Counted from the stretch's first letter, positions 17,846 to 27,514 are shown. The stretch: DNA of 64,000 bases from Bacillota bacterium (GCA_023460795.1 JAEWPC010000081.1:6922-70921), one strand, 5' to 3'. The notes: a model not told the origin generated them from the sequence alone. Made by a program: numbers and translations.

Positions 17846-19282
17846 TTAAGTTCTACGAGCATTCACTTCGCGTACGAGCACGGACGATATCGATTGGAGC
17901 GGAAGAACATGCGAAGCGGCGCCAAGCTCTACTGCCGAGCGAGGCATGCCGTACACGACGCAAGTTTCTTCGGCTTCGGCGATCGTCGTAAGCGCACCGC
18001 TGGCTTGCAATGCCTTCATGCCTTTCGCCCCGTCGCTTCCCATTCCGGTCATCAATACGGCATGCCGCTTTAGGCCGACATGCTCCGCCGCTGACTCGAA
18101 TAGAACGTCGACGGAAGGACGGTGACCGCTTACTGGCGGATCCTCCGATAGCTTGATGCGGTAACTTCCTTTCGCGTCCTTGACGAGCCGCATATGTTTG
18201 CCGCCGGGAGCGATATACGCCGTTGCGCTCTCGACGAGCTCTCCGTCCGAGGCTTCCCTGACGTGAATGCCGCAGAAGGAGTCTAATCTCTGCGCCAGAG
18301 AATGCGTGAACTTAGGCGGCATATGCTGCACGATGAAGATCGGAGCCGCAAAATGTTCCGGGATGCCGGTAAGCACTTCATGCAACGCTCTTGGTCCGCC
18401 CGTAGACGTTCCGATGACGACGATCTGGTTGAACGCCGTCGAAGCTTCTCGCCGCGCAGCCTGCTGCCGCTGCGGCATAACGGGAGCTTCGGCCGCCGGA
18501 GAAGCGCTCTGCGCTTCCGGCTTCTTGCCAGGTAACGCGGTCGTCCGCTTTCTTTCCGTAAAACCTTTCTGATCAAGGACTGTACCGTCTGCCGGACTCG
18601 CAGGCTTCGCCAATCCGATATCCGGATTGAACGCCGGAAGTTTAGCCTTGCGCGTCTCGCTGACTAACCGCGTAGGTTTAGGCGGTTCGACGATTCGAGA
18701 AGCTCCTCGGTCGATCGGAGGCTGCGATTTCGGCTCTGGCTTCTTACGCTCGGTCGCAGCCGCATCGGGCGGAGCAGCCGACTTGATGGACGGCGCCTCC
18801 TTCGGAATTTGCGGCTCCGGAACGGGAGGCGGCTCCGCCTTCTCTTCCACGGCGGGCAGCATCCGGAACGCGCCGTTGCTGACGGTCTGAACCGCGATAT
18901 GTAATTTCTCGAGCAGCTGCTCGCCCACTTGACGAATATCCAGCTTTACTGCGCCGTCCGGCTTGCGAATGAAGTCGAACGCGCCATATTGAAGCGCTTT
19001 GATCGTATCCCGCGTACCGTTGTCTGTAACGGCAGATAACATGATGACCGGGGTCGGCCTTGCGGACATAATGCGTCTGAGCGCTTCAATGCCGTTCATT
19101 AGCGGCATCTCAAGATCCATCGTAATGATGTCCGGCTTGAGCTTAAGCGCTAATTCAACCGCTTCCATGCCGTTGCCAGCGGTTGCAAGCACGTTGAACG
19201 AAGCATCCGCGCGGATAACGTCGCTGAACACTTTGCGCATGAACGGTGAATCATCCACGATCAGAACGTTAAATTCCGGCAT
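17846..19282 (-). CDS. cheB: Chemotaxis response regulator / protein-glutamate methylesterase CheB
   Basis: Receiver domain at 1-120 with Asp10/11 and phospho-acceptor Asp56. The C-terminal methylesterase has the catalytic loop GTSTGGPRAL, FIVQHMPPKFTHS and the Asp in MTGMGSDGAKG. Between them is a long (about 130 residues) Pro/Lys/Ala-rich linker, which brings the protein to 478 aa against about 357 aa in B. subtilis. ATG 19282 follows GGGGGAGGG; the upstream TTG at 19360 would overlap flhG. No cheR is in the window. Confidence 0.95.
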   Translation of the reverse strand: MPEFNVLIVDDSPFMRKVFSDVIRADASFNVLATAGNGMEAVELALKLKPDIITMDLEMPLMNGIEALRRIMSARPTPVIMLSAVTDNGTRDTIKALQYGAFDFIRKPDGAVKLDIRQVGEQLLEKLHIAVQTVSNGAFRMLPAVEEKAEPPPVPEPQIPKEAPSIKSAAPPDAAATERKKPEPKSQPPIDRGASRIVEPPKPTRLVSETRKAKLPAFNPDIGLAKPASPADGTVLDQKGFTERKRTTALPGKKPEAQSASPAAEAPVMPQRQQAARREASTAFNQIVVIGTSTGGPRALHEVLTGIPEHFAAPIFIVQHMPPKFTHSLAQRLDSFCGIHVREASDGELVESATAYIAPGGKHMRLVKDAKGSYRIKLSEDPPVSGHRPSVDVLFESAAEHVGLKRHAVLMTGMGSDGAKGMKALQASGALTTIAEAEETCVVYGMPRSAVELGAASHVLPLQSISSVLVREVNARRT

Positions 19283-19350
19283 TGCGTGTCCCTCCCCCTG
19301 ATATTCTAGTTGTAGTAAGACTCTCGTGATCCTGCGTGTTGATGCGATTG

Positions 19351-20214
19351 TTAACTCCAAAGCTTCTTGATTCGGTTAAGGAAGCCTGATACTCCCCTTG
19401 CCGACTGCGCGGAGCGTTCTAGCAGAAAGCTGGAGGCGATCCGGTCTATCCCTCGGGCCGCCGCGCTGTCCGGGAAAGCGACGAACAACGGCGTTTGGCG
19501 TTTGACTGCTTTCGAGACGCTGGAGTCGTCCGGAATATACCCGAGCACCGGAAGGTCGATGCCTAGATACTTGCTCGCGACCTGTCTCATATTCTCGGAA
19601 GTCTGCCGACCTTCTCGATCGTCCGCTACTCGATTCACGATTAAACGAAAAGTGACCTCATGTCCCATGGATTTAACCATCTTGATCAAAGCGTAAGCAT
19701 CGGTTATCGACGTTGGCTCCGGCGTCGTGACGACGATCGTCTCGTCAGCCGCCGTAATGAACCGGACGGTTTCTTTGGAAAGACCGGCTCCCGTATCGAA
19801 TACGATAAAGTCGACGTGCCCGTTAAGCTTGCCGATCTGCTGCGCGAAGTACTCGATCTCTTGATCGGTAAGCCGAACGAGATCCTTGAAGCCCGATCCC
19901 CCCGCGATGAACTGCAATCCGTTCGGTCCGGTCTGGATAATGTCCCAGATGGACTTCTCGCCCTTGAGTAGGTGGATCAAGTTGTACTGCGCCGGCGTGC
20001 CGAGCAGCACGTCGATATTCGCGAAGCTGATATCCGCATCGAATACGAGAACGCTGTAGCCGCGTTTCTGCAACGCCATCGCGAAGTTCAAGCTGAAGTT
20101 GGACTTGCCGACGCCTCCTTTGCCGCTTGTAATCGTAATGATCCGAGTCGTCTTCGCTAAGTCGGTGCTTGACGTATTCACCAGGTGCCTTAGAGCTTCC
20201 GCTTGGTCATTCAT
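19351..20214 (-). CDS. flhG: Flagellar number regulator FlhG (MinD/ParA-type ATPase)
   Basis: Product of 287 aa. The deviant Walker A GKGGVGKS is at residues 31-38, and VFDTGAGLS and VTTPEPTSITDAYALIK follow the FlhG/YlxH pattern. It works with FlhF to set flagellar number and place, and binds C-ring parts. It overlaps flhF by 8 nt; a 68-nt gap follows before cheB. Confidence 0.96.
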   Translation of the reverse strand: MNDQAEALRHLVNTSSTDLAKTTRIITITSGKGGVGKSNFSLNFAMALQKRGYSVLVFDADISFANIDVLLGTPAQYNLIHLLKGEKSIWDIIQTGPNGLQFIAGGSGFKDLVRLTDQEIEYFAQQIGKLNGHVDFIVFDTGAGLSKETVRFITAADETIVVTTPEPTSITDAYALIKMVKSMGHEVTFRLIVNRVADDREGRQTSENMRQVASKYLGIDLPVLGYIPDDSSVSKAVKRQTPLFVAFPDSAAARGIDRIASSFLLERSAQSARGVSGFLNRIKKLWS

Positions 20215-21643
20215 GGGCGAATTCCCCCAGCAGCCTGCGTACTAAATCTTCCGGATCATAGGCGCGAATGTCGTCCGGTACCGTCTGACCGCAAGTGATA
20301 TAGGAAATGCGGAACGAAAACTCTTTGATTAAGTTAAGAACGGAACCGAAGGTGTCGGTCTCGTCGAACTTCGTAAGCAACAGTTGGTCGACGCCGTACT
20401 TCGCGAACTGGGCAGCGACCGTCTTCATGTCGCTGTACTTGTGAGTCATGCTCAAGACGAGAATCGTCTCGCTCTCTTCTCCCGGAGAGAGCAGGCTGTT
20501 CACTTCCGATACGAACAGCTCGTTGCGGTAATTGCGGCCCGCCGTATCCATGAATACGACGTCCCGATCTTCCAGTTTCTTGTACGCCCTCGTTAGCTCG
20601 CCCGGAGAAAACACGACTTCCAGAGGAACATTCAGAATGTCGGCGTAAGTCCGAAGCTGATCGACGGCGGCGATTCGATACGTATCCGCCGTAATGAACC
20701 CTACATGGCGGCGATAGTTAATCGCTTGTTCGGCGGCCAGCTTGGCGATCGTCGTCGTCTTGCCGACGCCTGTCGGGCCGACGAAGTGGACGATTCTCGC
20801 ATTCGGCGACAGTCCGAACCCCTGAGACGGCTGAAGCCATTCCCTGAGCACGATCTTAGCCACCTCGTAACATACGATGGGATCATCGTTGTTAAGACCT
20901 AACCTCTCGTTCACCGTTTCGGCGAACTGCTCGACGTAGACGGGCTCCACGCCTTGTTCGGCGAGGCGCCTGCTCCATCTCATGACGGATTCCGGCATCG
21001 TACGGTACGTCTGCTGCTTCGTAAGCTTGAGCATCATGTCTTTCATTGAGCGCAGCTCGTGAAGCAATGCGTTCGACTCGTCGACCGTAACTTGTTCCTT
21101 CATCGGATGAACCGGCGCTATGACCCGCTCTTCTATCTGCTTGGTTTGTTTGCTCTCTCTCTCTTCGAGAACCTTCACGGCTACGGCCAGCGTGTCCGCC
21201 TGCTCATCCGTCGGCTCCGCGAAAGGCCTAGGTTCGGCCATCTTCTGGGACACGCTGTCTAGCTGCGCCGCGAAGGCCGATGGACGCGGTTTGTCCGCGA
21301 ACGACGGCTGCGCATATCGGTCTCGTACCGCGCCGGCGGGTAGCACCGGCGCAAGCGGGCCTGCATCGGCTGCTTGCGGTTCGGCTACGGCAACTGCGGC
21401 GCTCGGTCTCTCGGCCAGTGGCGCTGCGGCTGCCCGCGATATCGCCGGCTTGCGCGCGGGAGGTTTCTTGGCGCCCTCGTCGATCGCGGCGGTTACTTCC
21501 ACCTTTCTCTTTCGGAACATGCCAAGAAATCCGCCGACGCGGATTTCTTTCGTATTGAGAATGACGGCATCCGAACCCAGTTCGCTGCGGATGAGCTGTA
21601 CCGCTTCGGGAATGTCCTCGACAATATAACGTTTCACCTTCAT
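20207..21643 (-). CDS. flhF: Flagellar biosynthesis SRP-type GTPase FlhF
   Basis: Product of 478 aa. N-terminal B domain (MKVKRYIVEDIPEAVQLIRS) with a low-complexity Ala/Pro stretch (about 65-150). The NG GTPase occupies roughly residues 215-478 with [31 protein letters not shown] and TKFDETDTFGSVLN. It localises flagellar assembly at the membrane. It overlaps flhA (4 nt) and flhG. Confidence 0.97.
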   Translation of the reverse strand: MKVKRYIVEDIPEAVQLIRSELGSDAVILNTKEIRVGGFLGMFRKRKVEVTAAIDEGAKKPPARKPAISRAAAAPLAERPSAAVAVAEPQAADAGPLAPVLPAGAVRDRYAQPSFADKPRPSAFAAQLDSVSQKMAEPRPFAEPTDEQADTLAVAVKVLEERESKQTKQIEERVIAPVHPMKEQVTVDESNALLHELRSMKDMMLKLTKQQTYRTMPESVMRWSRRLAEQGVEPVYVEQFAETVNERLGLNNDDPIVCYEVAKIVLREWLQPSQGFGLSPNARIVHFVGPTGVGKTTTIAKLAAEQAINYRRHVGFITADTYRIAAVDQLRTYADILNVPLEVVFSPGELTRAYKKLEDRDVVFMDTAGRNYRNELFVSEVNSLLSPGEESETILVLSMTHKYSDMKTVAAQFAKYGVDQLLLTKFDETDTFGSVLNLIKEFSFRISYITCGQTVPDDIRAYDPEDLVRRLLGEFAHE

Positions 21644-23673
21644 GCGTTCACCACCCCGACGCTCTGCACTTCAATGCTAGGTTCTAATTCGCTATAAGAG
21701 ATGACGGGTATATCCTGCATGCTGCGTTCAAGCAACTGCCTCAAGTACATGCGGATCGTCGGAGACGTGAGAATGATCGGCTGCTGTCCGGATTGGATCT
21801 GGCGGTTCACTTGTTCGGTGAGCCGTTGATAGATCGTCTGCGAGGATACGGGATCCATCGCGAGATAGCTGCCTTGATCGGATTGCTGCACGGCCTCCGA
21901 GATTTTCTTCTCTACGGAAGGACTCACCGTAATGACCTTGAGCGGCTCGGCAGGATTCGCGTACTGCTGCGTAATTTGTCTCGAGAGGCTCTGTCTGACG
22001 TATTCGGTCAGCACGTCCGGGTCTTTCGTATACTTCCCGTAATCGGCCAACGTCTCGAAGATCGTCACGAGATCGCGAATCGAGATTTTCTCCTTCAGCA
22101 GCTTGGCTAGCACTTTCTGCACGTCGCCGATGGTCAGAATCGACGGGATGAGTTCATCGACAAGCGCCGGGAACGTCTCTTTGACGCTTTCGACAAGCGC
22201 CTTCGTCTCTTGGCGGCCGATCAGCTCGTGCGCGTGTTTCTTGATCACTTCCGTCAGATGAGTCGCGACGACGGACGGAGGATCGACGACCGTGTAACCG
22301 GACATCTCCGCTCTTTCTTTCATCGCTTCGTCGATCCACAGCGCAGGCAATCCGAACGCCGGTTCCTGCGTTTCGATGCCCGTGATGGAATCGTCGTCGA
22401 ATCCGGGACTCATAGCCAAGTAGTGATTTAGCAATAATTCGCCACGAGCCACCATATTTCCTTTCATTTTGATAACATATTCGTTCGGTTTTAGTTGAAT
22501 ATTGTCGCGAATACGAATAACTGGGACGATAAGCCCCATCTCAAGGGCGCATTGACGCCTGATCATAATGATCCGGTCGAGCAAATCCCCGCCCTGCTGC
22601 GTATCCGCCAGCGGAATAAGACCGTAACCGAACTCGAATTCGATCGGATCGACTTGCAGCAAGCTGATAACGCTCTCGGGACTGCGCACTTCCTCGATCT
22701 GCTTCTCTTCGACGAGCAGTTCTTCTTGCGCTCTCTCCTTAATGAGATTCCGCTGAAGGCGGTAGCCTGCGATGGCGAGTATCGCGGCATAAGGGAACGT
22801 CGTTAAGAGCGGAATCGGTGTCGCGATGCCTAACAGGGCGATCGTGCCGGCAACGATATAAAGCAAATTCGGGTATCTCAGCAATTGCTTCGTCACGTCG
22901 TGAGCCAAGTTTCCTTCGGAAGCGGCTCTCGTGACGATAATACCGGCCGCCACGCTGATGAGCAGCGCCGGGATTTGGCTGACGAGACCGTCGCCGATCG
23001 TCAGGATGGAATACGTCTGGAGCGCTTCCATGACGTCCATTCCGTGCATCGCCATGCCGACGATGAATCCGGCGATCAAGTTGATGAAGACGATGATGAT
23101 CGATGCGATGGCGTCACCTTTGACGAACTTACTCGCACCGTCCATCGCGCCGTAGAAATCCGCTTCCTTCTGGATTTTCTCGCGGCGCTCTCTCGCTTGC
23201 TGTTCGTTAATGAGGCCGGAGTTCAAATCCGCGTCGATACTCATCTGTTTACCGGGCATCGCATCGAGAGTGAAGCGCGCGCCGACTTCGGCTACGCGTT
23301 CCGAGCCTTTCGTAATGACGATGAACTGCACGACGACGAGAATGAGGAAGACGACGAAACCGACGGCTAACTCCCCGCCGGCAACGAATTCGCCGAACGT
23401 CTGAACGACATGGCCGGCTTCGCCCTTCGATAAGATCAACCGTGTGGTAGAAATGTTAAGCGCCAGCCGGAAAATGGTCGTGATGAGCAGCATCGTCGGG
23501 AAAATCGAGAAATGAAGCGCGTCCTGCGTGTTCATCGCGATGAGCAAAATCATGATGGCTAACGAAATATTAATAATGAGCAATACGTCTAGAAGTCCTG
23601 CTGGAATCGGAACGACCATCATGAGGACAAGGCCTATGATGCCGACCAGGATGCTTAGGTCTCTGATTTTCAT
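21640..23673 (-). CDS. flhA: Flagellar export apparatus protein FlhA
   Basis: Product of 677 aa. Eight membrane helices occupy about the first 315 residues, including the FHIPEP-family region (here AGHVVQTFGEFVAGGELAVG and RFTLDAMPGKQMSIDADLNS). A large cytoplasmic domain that docks chaperone-substrate complexes follows. ATG 23673 follows GAGGAGG. It is preceded by a 317-nt gap from flhB holding a large nested palindrome, the longest break inside the operon. Confidence 0.97.
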   Translation of the reverse strand: MKIRDLSILVGIIGLVLMMVVPIPAGLLDVLLIINISLAIMILLIAMNTQDALHFSIFPTMLLITTIFRLALNISTTRLILSKGEAGHVVQTFGEFVAGGELAVGFVVFLILVVVQFIVITKGSERVAEVGARFTLDAMPGKQMSIDADLNSGLINEQQARERREKIQKEADFYGAMDGASKFVKGDAIASIIIVFINLIAGFIVGMAMHGMDVMEALQTYSILTIGDGLVSQIPALLISVAAGIIVTRAASEGNLAHDVTKQLLRYPNLLYIVAGTIALLGIATPIPLLTTFPYAAILAIAGYRLQRNLIKERAQEELLVEEKQIEEVRSPESVISLLQVDPIEFEFGYGLIPLADTQQGGDLLDRIIMIRRQCALEMGLIVPVIRIRDNIQLKPNEYVIKMKGNMVARGELLLNHYLAMSPGFDDDSITGIETQEPAFGLPALWIDEAMKERAEMSGYTVVDPPSVVATHLTEVIKKHAHELIGRQETKALVESVKETFPALVDELIPSILTIGDVQKVLAKLLKEKISIRDLVTIFETLADYGKYTKDPDVLTEYVRQSLSRQITQQYANPAEPLKVITVSPSVEKKISEAVQQSDQGSYLAMDPVSSQTIYQRLTEQVNRQIQSGQQPIILTSPTIRMYLRQLLERSMQDIPVISYSELEPSIEVQSVGVVNA

Positions 23674-23711
23674 GCCGACTCCACCTCCTCAATACTGTCC
23701 TCTTGCTCTGG

Positions 23712-23904
23712 GGGTTATAAAGATCAAACCGTTTCTTATAGCTCCTCACGTGCGACGGGTGAAGGTTCGATACTCCACCGCTGTTATAATCGAGTTGTCT
23801 AATTAGATGACGCGGTAACAACTCGATTATAAAGGCTGCCGTAAACTTTCCGTATCGAATCTTACCCTCTGCACCGGAGCTTGGAAACGACAACTTTATA
23901 ACCC
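23712..23904 (-). repeat. 193-nt nested palindrome in the flhB-flhA gap (structured RNA or MITE-like element)
   Basis: Arms pair in order from outside in: GGGTTATAAAG/CTTTATAACCC (23712-23722 with 23894-23904), CGTTTC/GAAACG and AGCTCC/GGAGCT (23730-23745 with 23876-23889), GTGC/GCAC, GGGT-AAG-TTCGATAC with GTATCGAA-CTT-ACCC (23757-23773 with 23852-23867), and a perfect 15-bp stem TTATAATCGAGTTGT/ACAACTCGATTATAA (23784-23798 with 23818-23832). No T-run follows on either strand, so it is not a plain terminator. The strand is given for the flhA leader sense. Confidence 0.75.
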
Positions 23905-23990
23905 TAGCAGGCCGGCCAAATTTCGTCTAAACCAAGTGTTGCCTTCCGCGCTTGCGCTTGAAGGCCGTTGGGTATGTATGCGTTGTTTTG

Positions 23991-25085
23991 TTACGCTTTC
24001 TTGCGGCCTTTGAGGCGATATACGTATGCCAGCACTTCCGCTACGGCTTGGAACAGGTCGGCGGGGACGGAGTCTCCGATTTCGGTCCGTTCGTACAACG
24101 CGCGGGCGAGCGGCTTGTTTTCCATCATTATGACGTTATGTTCTTTGGCGATTTCCCGAATTCTCAGGGCGAGATAGTCTTGCCCTTTGGCGATGACTCT
24201 CGGGGCATCCATCTTCGTGCCGTCGTATTGCAACGCGACCGCGAAGTGGGTCGGGTTCGTGATAATGACGTCGGCGTTCGGTACTTCCTGCATCATGCGC
24301 ATGAGCGCCATTTGGCGCTGCCGACTCTTGATTTTCCCTTTAATCAACGGGTCACCTTCGGCGTTCTTATGCTCGTCCTTGATGTCTTGCTTACTCATTT
24401 TGAGTTTTTTCTCGTAATCGTACTTTTGGTACATATAATCCGCGATAGCCAATAGGAACAGCAGTACCGCCACGAAGATTCCTAGGCGAAGCGTCAAATC
24501 GGCCACGTACCCGAATATCTCTTGAACCGGAACCGTAGCCAGCTCCAGAAACCGTTGCTTCTCGGACCATACGACGACGTATACCACAATGGCGACGATG
24601 ATCAGTTTCAACGTGCTTTTCAGAAATTCGACGACGGACCTCATACCGAACATGTTTTTCGCGCCGCTGATCGGGTTCAGACTGCTCAGCTTCGGTTTCA
24701 ACGGTTCGAACGTGACCAGCCATCCGATCTGCACGTAGGAAGTCGCAAATATAATGAGTACGATAACGAAGAAAATCGGACCGAGAAACTTAGCCATCTC
24801 TATCAAATAATAAGTCATGAGGCTTAGTACGTTTTCTTGCGTGACGTTCATGTCCATGCGGTGTTGAAAGATGTCGCTGAACATGTTCGTAATCTGCTTG
24901 CTAAAGTAAGGGCCAAGCATCACGAAACAACATACCGCTCCAAGCAAGATCAAGGCACCGGGAATTTCCGCGCTTTTGGCGACTTGGCCTTTTTTGCGGC
25001 TATCGTTCCGTTTCTTAGGCGTCGCCTTCTCCGTCTTCTCGCCCGCGAACAATTGCAAATTCATCCTTAGGCGATAACGGTGCAT
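23991..25085 (-). CDS. flhB: Flagellar export switch protein FlhB
   Basis: Product of 364 aa. Four membrane helices lie in the first 210 residues, then the cytoplasmic domain with the self-cleavage site Asn-Pro-Thr-His (ITNPTHFAVALQYD). Cleavage switches export from rod/hook to filament substrates. ATG 25085 has AAGGAGGG 7 nt upstream; 36 nt separate it from fliR. Confidence 0.97.
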   Translation of the reverse strand: MHRYRLRMNLQLFAGEKTEKATPKKRNDSRKKGQVAKSAEIPGALILLGAVCCFVMLGPYFSKQITNMFSDIFQHRMDMNVTQENVLSLMTYYLIEMAKFLGPIFFVIVLIIFATSYVQIGWLVTFEPLKPKLSSLNPISGAKNMFGMRSVVEFLKSTLKLIIVAIVVYVVVWSEKQRFLELATVPVQEIFGYVADLTLRLGIFVAVLLFLLAIADYMYQKYDYEKKLKMSKQDIKDEHKNAEGDPLIKGKIKSRQRQMALMRMMQEVPNADVIITNPTHFAVALQYDGTKMDAPRVIAKGQDYLALRIREIAKEHNVIMMENKPLARALYERTEIGDSVPADLFQAVAEVLAYVYRLKGRKKA

Positions 25086-25121
25086 GATGTTCCCTCCTTG
25101 CTCTTGCTTGATTCTGAAGCA

Positions 25122-25904
25122 TTAAGACGCTTGCATAATGACGAACAACTTCTCAAGGGCGTTAAACATGGCGTCGAACAGCATCTGGAACAAAACGCCG
25201 AAGCCCGGGAGAAGCAATACCATGATAGCCAAGCCGACTAGGATTTTGATCGGAACCCCGATAACGAATACGTTGTATTGCGGGGCGCTTCTCGTGAGCA
25301 GCGCGAGTCCCAGATCGGTTAGGAACATCGTTACGACGATCGGCGCGGAAATTTGCAGCGCCAGCAGGAACGTATCCGCGAACGTTCGAGTCAGAAACTC
25401 CGTAATGTTGCCGCCGTAATACACTTTAAACAGGTCGTTGTCCAGCGGAAGCCAGTCGTAACTGCTCATGATCGCCTTTAACAAGTAGTGATGCCCGTTG
25501 ATCGACAAAAAGACGAGCATCATGAGCATGTACTTCAGGTTGCCGAGGATCGGAGCGGATACGCCCGACAGCGGGTCGACGATGTTAGCGATCCCGAATC
25601 CCATCTGCATATCCATTAGCGCGCCGGAGGTTTGGACGACCGTGAAGAACAAATAAGAGACGTAACCGATGATCAGCCCGGCGAAAATCTCGCGGAAGAT
25701 CGCCAGGATGTAGTTGCCGTTCGCCACGACGTTCGTATCCCAGCCGATCGTCAGGAAGACGATAACCGATACGAAGAAAGCGAGTCCGATCTTAATCGTC
25801 CTAGGAAACGTACGGGACGAGAAAATCGGCGCGACTACAAAAAACGCTGTAATTCGACAAAGAACGAGCAGAAAAGCAGGGAATGCCTGCATGAGAATAT
25901 CCAT
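25122..25904 (-). CDS. fliR: Flagellar export gate protein FliR
   Basis: Product of 260 aa with about six membrane helices; MDILMQAFPAFLLVLCRITAF at the N-terminus and DMQMGFGIANIVDPLSG are family features. It forms the export gate with FliP and FliQ. It is 6 nt downstream of fliQ; the ribosome site is weak (GGTGA), suggesting translational coupling. Confidence 0.96.
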   Translation of the reverse strand: MDILMQAFPAFLLVLCRITAFFVVAPIFSSRTFPRTIKIGLAFFVSVIVFLTIGWDTNVVANGNYILAIFREIFAGLIIGYVSYLFFTVVQTSGALMDMQMGFGIANIVDPLSGVSAPILGNLKYMLMMLVFLSINGHHYLLKAIMSSYDWLPLDNDLFKVYYGGNITEFLTRTFADTFLLALQISAPIVVTMFLTDLGLALLTRSAPQYNVFVIGVPIKILVGLAIMVLLLPGFGVLFQMLFDAMFNALEKLFVIMQAS

Positions 25905-25910
25905 TCGGCA

Positions 25911-26180
25911 TCACCCGATGTAATTCGCCAGGTTACCTAGCAGATTGCTGGTGAAATCGATCATGATATTAAGAATCCACGGACCGAAAACCAGAATCGC
26001 TACGAACACGGCTATAATTTTGGGTATGAAAGCGAGCGTCTGCTCTTGGATATGCGTCGTCGCTTGGAAAATACTGACGAGCAAACCGACGATCAGTCCG
26101 ATCCCGAGCATCGGCGCGCTTATTTTCAGTACGGTATACATCGCTTGGCCGGCAAGGCCGATCACGAATTCGGTACTCAC
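25911..26180 (-). CDS. fliQ: Flagellar export gate protein FliQ
   Basis: Product of 89 aa, two membrane helices (about 15-40 and 50-75), with TTHIQEQTLAFIPKI between them as in the family. GTG 26180 (then STEFVIGLAGQ) is chosen because AGGAGGG lies about 6 nt upstream and gives the usual length. Longer in-frame versions would include this site. Confidence 0.95.
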   Translation of the reverse strand: MSTEFVIGLAGQAMYTVLKISAPMLGIGLIVGLLVSIFQATTHIQEQTLAFIPKIIAVFVAILVFGPWILNIMIDFTSNLLGNLANYIG

Positions 26181-26212
26181 CCTCGTCCCTCCTCTATATG
26201 ATTCTTTACCTA

Positions 26213-26965
26213 TCATGCGCTAAAGCTGGTCAACAGCGACTTCACGATCAAATACCAACCGTCGACGAGCACGAAGAGCAAGATCTTAAATGGCAAGGAG
26301 ATCATTACGGGCGGGAGCATCATCATCCCCATCGCCATGAGCGTACTCGCTACGACCATGTCGATGATGAGGAAAGGAATGAATATCATGAACCCCATCT
26401 GGAAAGCCGTCTTCAGCTCGCTGATCGCATAAGCCGGGACTAGAACCGTAATCGGAATGTCCTTATAGGTTGCAGGCTTCTCCGTTTGCGTATAATCCAT
26501 GAAAAGCAGCAAGTCCTTAGGACGGGTATGCTTGTACATGAAAGCTTTCATCGGATCGGCCGCTTTCTCCAGCGCGACCGTCTGCGAGATCTCGCCCTTC
26601 AAGTACGGCTGAAGCGCTTGTTCGTTCACTTGGGAAAGCGTCGGCGCCATAATGAATAGCGTCAAGAACAGAGCTAGACCGATCAACACCTGGTTAGGAG
26701 GCATTTGCTGCGTTCCGAGCGAAGTTCGCACGAAGCCGAGCACGATTACGATCCGCGTAAAGCTGGTCATCAGCACGAGAATAGCAGGAGCCAAGCTCAG
26801 TACCGTAATGAGCAGCAGCAGCGATATCGCCGATGCCCCTACTTCCCCGTTGCCGTCGCCGAGATTCAGGTCGATGCCGATCGTTCCTTCGGCGAACGCC
26901 GTATTGCCGGCAGCCAGCATAACAGCCATGATGGCGCTAAAGCTATAAAGCAGTTTTTTATACAT
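26213..26965 (-). CDS. fliP: Flagellar export gate protein FliP
   Basis: Product of 250 aa. It has a cleavable-type N-terminal signal (MYKKLLYSFSAIMAVMLAAG), then four membrane helices with MTSFTRIVIVLGFVRTSLGT and QMPPNQVLIGLALFLTLFIM. Its ATG overlaps the fliO stop (TAATG). Confidence 0.97.
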   Translation of the reverse strand: MYKKLLYSFSAIMAVMLAAGNTAFAEGTIGIDLNLGDGNGEVGASAISLLLLITVLSLAPAILVLMTSFTRIVIVLGFVRTSLGTQQMPPNQVLIGLALFLTLFIMAPTLSQVNEQALQPYLKGEISQTVALEKAADPMKAFMYKHTRPKDLLLFMDYTQTEKPATYKDIPITVLVPAYAISELKTAFQMGFMIFIPFLIIDMVVASTLMAMGMMMLPPVMISLPFKILLFVLVDGWYLIVKSLLTSFSA

Positions 26966-27495
26966 TACTCATCCGTCCGATCTTCGGCGCGGCGTTCTTC
27001 CATCAGCTTCTCTACGCGCTGCCTTCTCTCCGTTAGCTCGCGGAGCCGGTTTTCAAGCGTTCTCTCGAATGGGCTTGAGGCAGGAGCTGACGGATCGGAA
27101 TCTTGTTCGCCATGCGTGTTGTTGCGTCCGGTCCACTTGCGCAGCCATGGGGGTAACGGATACGCTTTCGCTTGCTCGGTCATATCGTGATCCGCAAGCA
27201 GCGCGGCCACCATGTCCGTATCGGTAATCGACTCCAGCAAAGTGACGTTATCGCCGATGCCGAGCACGTAGATCCGTCCGTTCCACTCGACGATCTGCAT
27301 CGACTTGTTCGTGCCTAACGTCAGACCCCCTAACGAACGGAGCGAGCGGTTCATCCACCACCCGCGGTTACGCTTCGCGAGAAATCTTAGCGATAGAACG
27401 ATCAGCCCGACGATGATGCCCAGGACGAACAGTACCCAGATCAAATCCCATGATGAGCCCGCCTTCTGGAAACCTTCCGACAGACGATATTCCAT
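26965..27495 (-). CDS. fliO: Flagellar assembly protein FliO (FliZ-like)
   Basis: Product of 176 aa. One membrane helix (about 18-40, DLIWVLFVLGIIVGLIVLSL), then the FliO domain (LGGLTLGTNKSMQIVEWNGR), and a charged C-terminal helix rich in Glu and Arg. It helps assemble the FliP ring. ATG 27495 is 10 nt from AGGAG; the in-frame TTG upstream would touch the ribosome site. Confidence 0.9.
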   Translation of the reverse strand: MEYRLSEGFQKAGSSWDLIWVLFVLGIIVGLIVLSLRFLAKRNRGWWMNRSLRSLGGLTLGTNKSMQIVEWNGRIYVLGIGDNVTLLESITDTDMVAALLADHDMTEQAKAYPLPPWLRKWTGRNNTHGEQDSDPSAPASSPFERTLENRLRELTERRQRVEKLMEERRAEDRTDE

Positions 27496-27514
27496 CGATT
27501 TCAACGCTCCTGAC

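Noticed and set aside
23570..23893. 107-aa minus-strand frame across the flhA start and the palindrome
   Set aside because: It overlaps flhA in another frame, covers both arms of the palindrome, and has no ribosome site or recognisable sequence.
23674..23990. Known c-di-GMP riboswitch ahead of flhA
   Set aside because: The conserved class I and class II core sequences are not found; only pairing symmetry is present.
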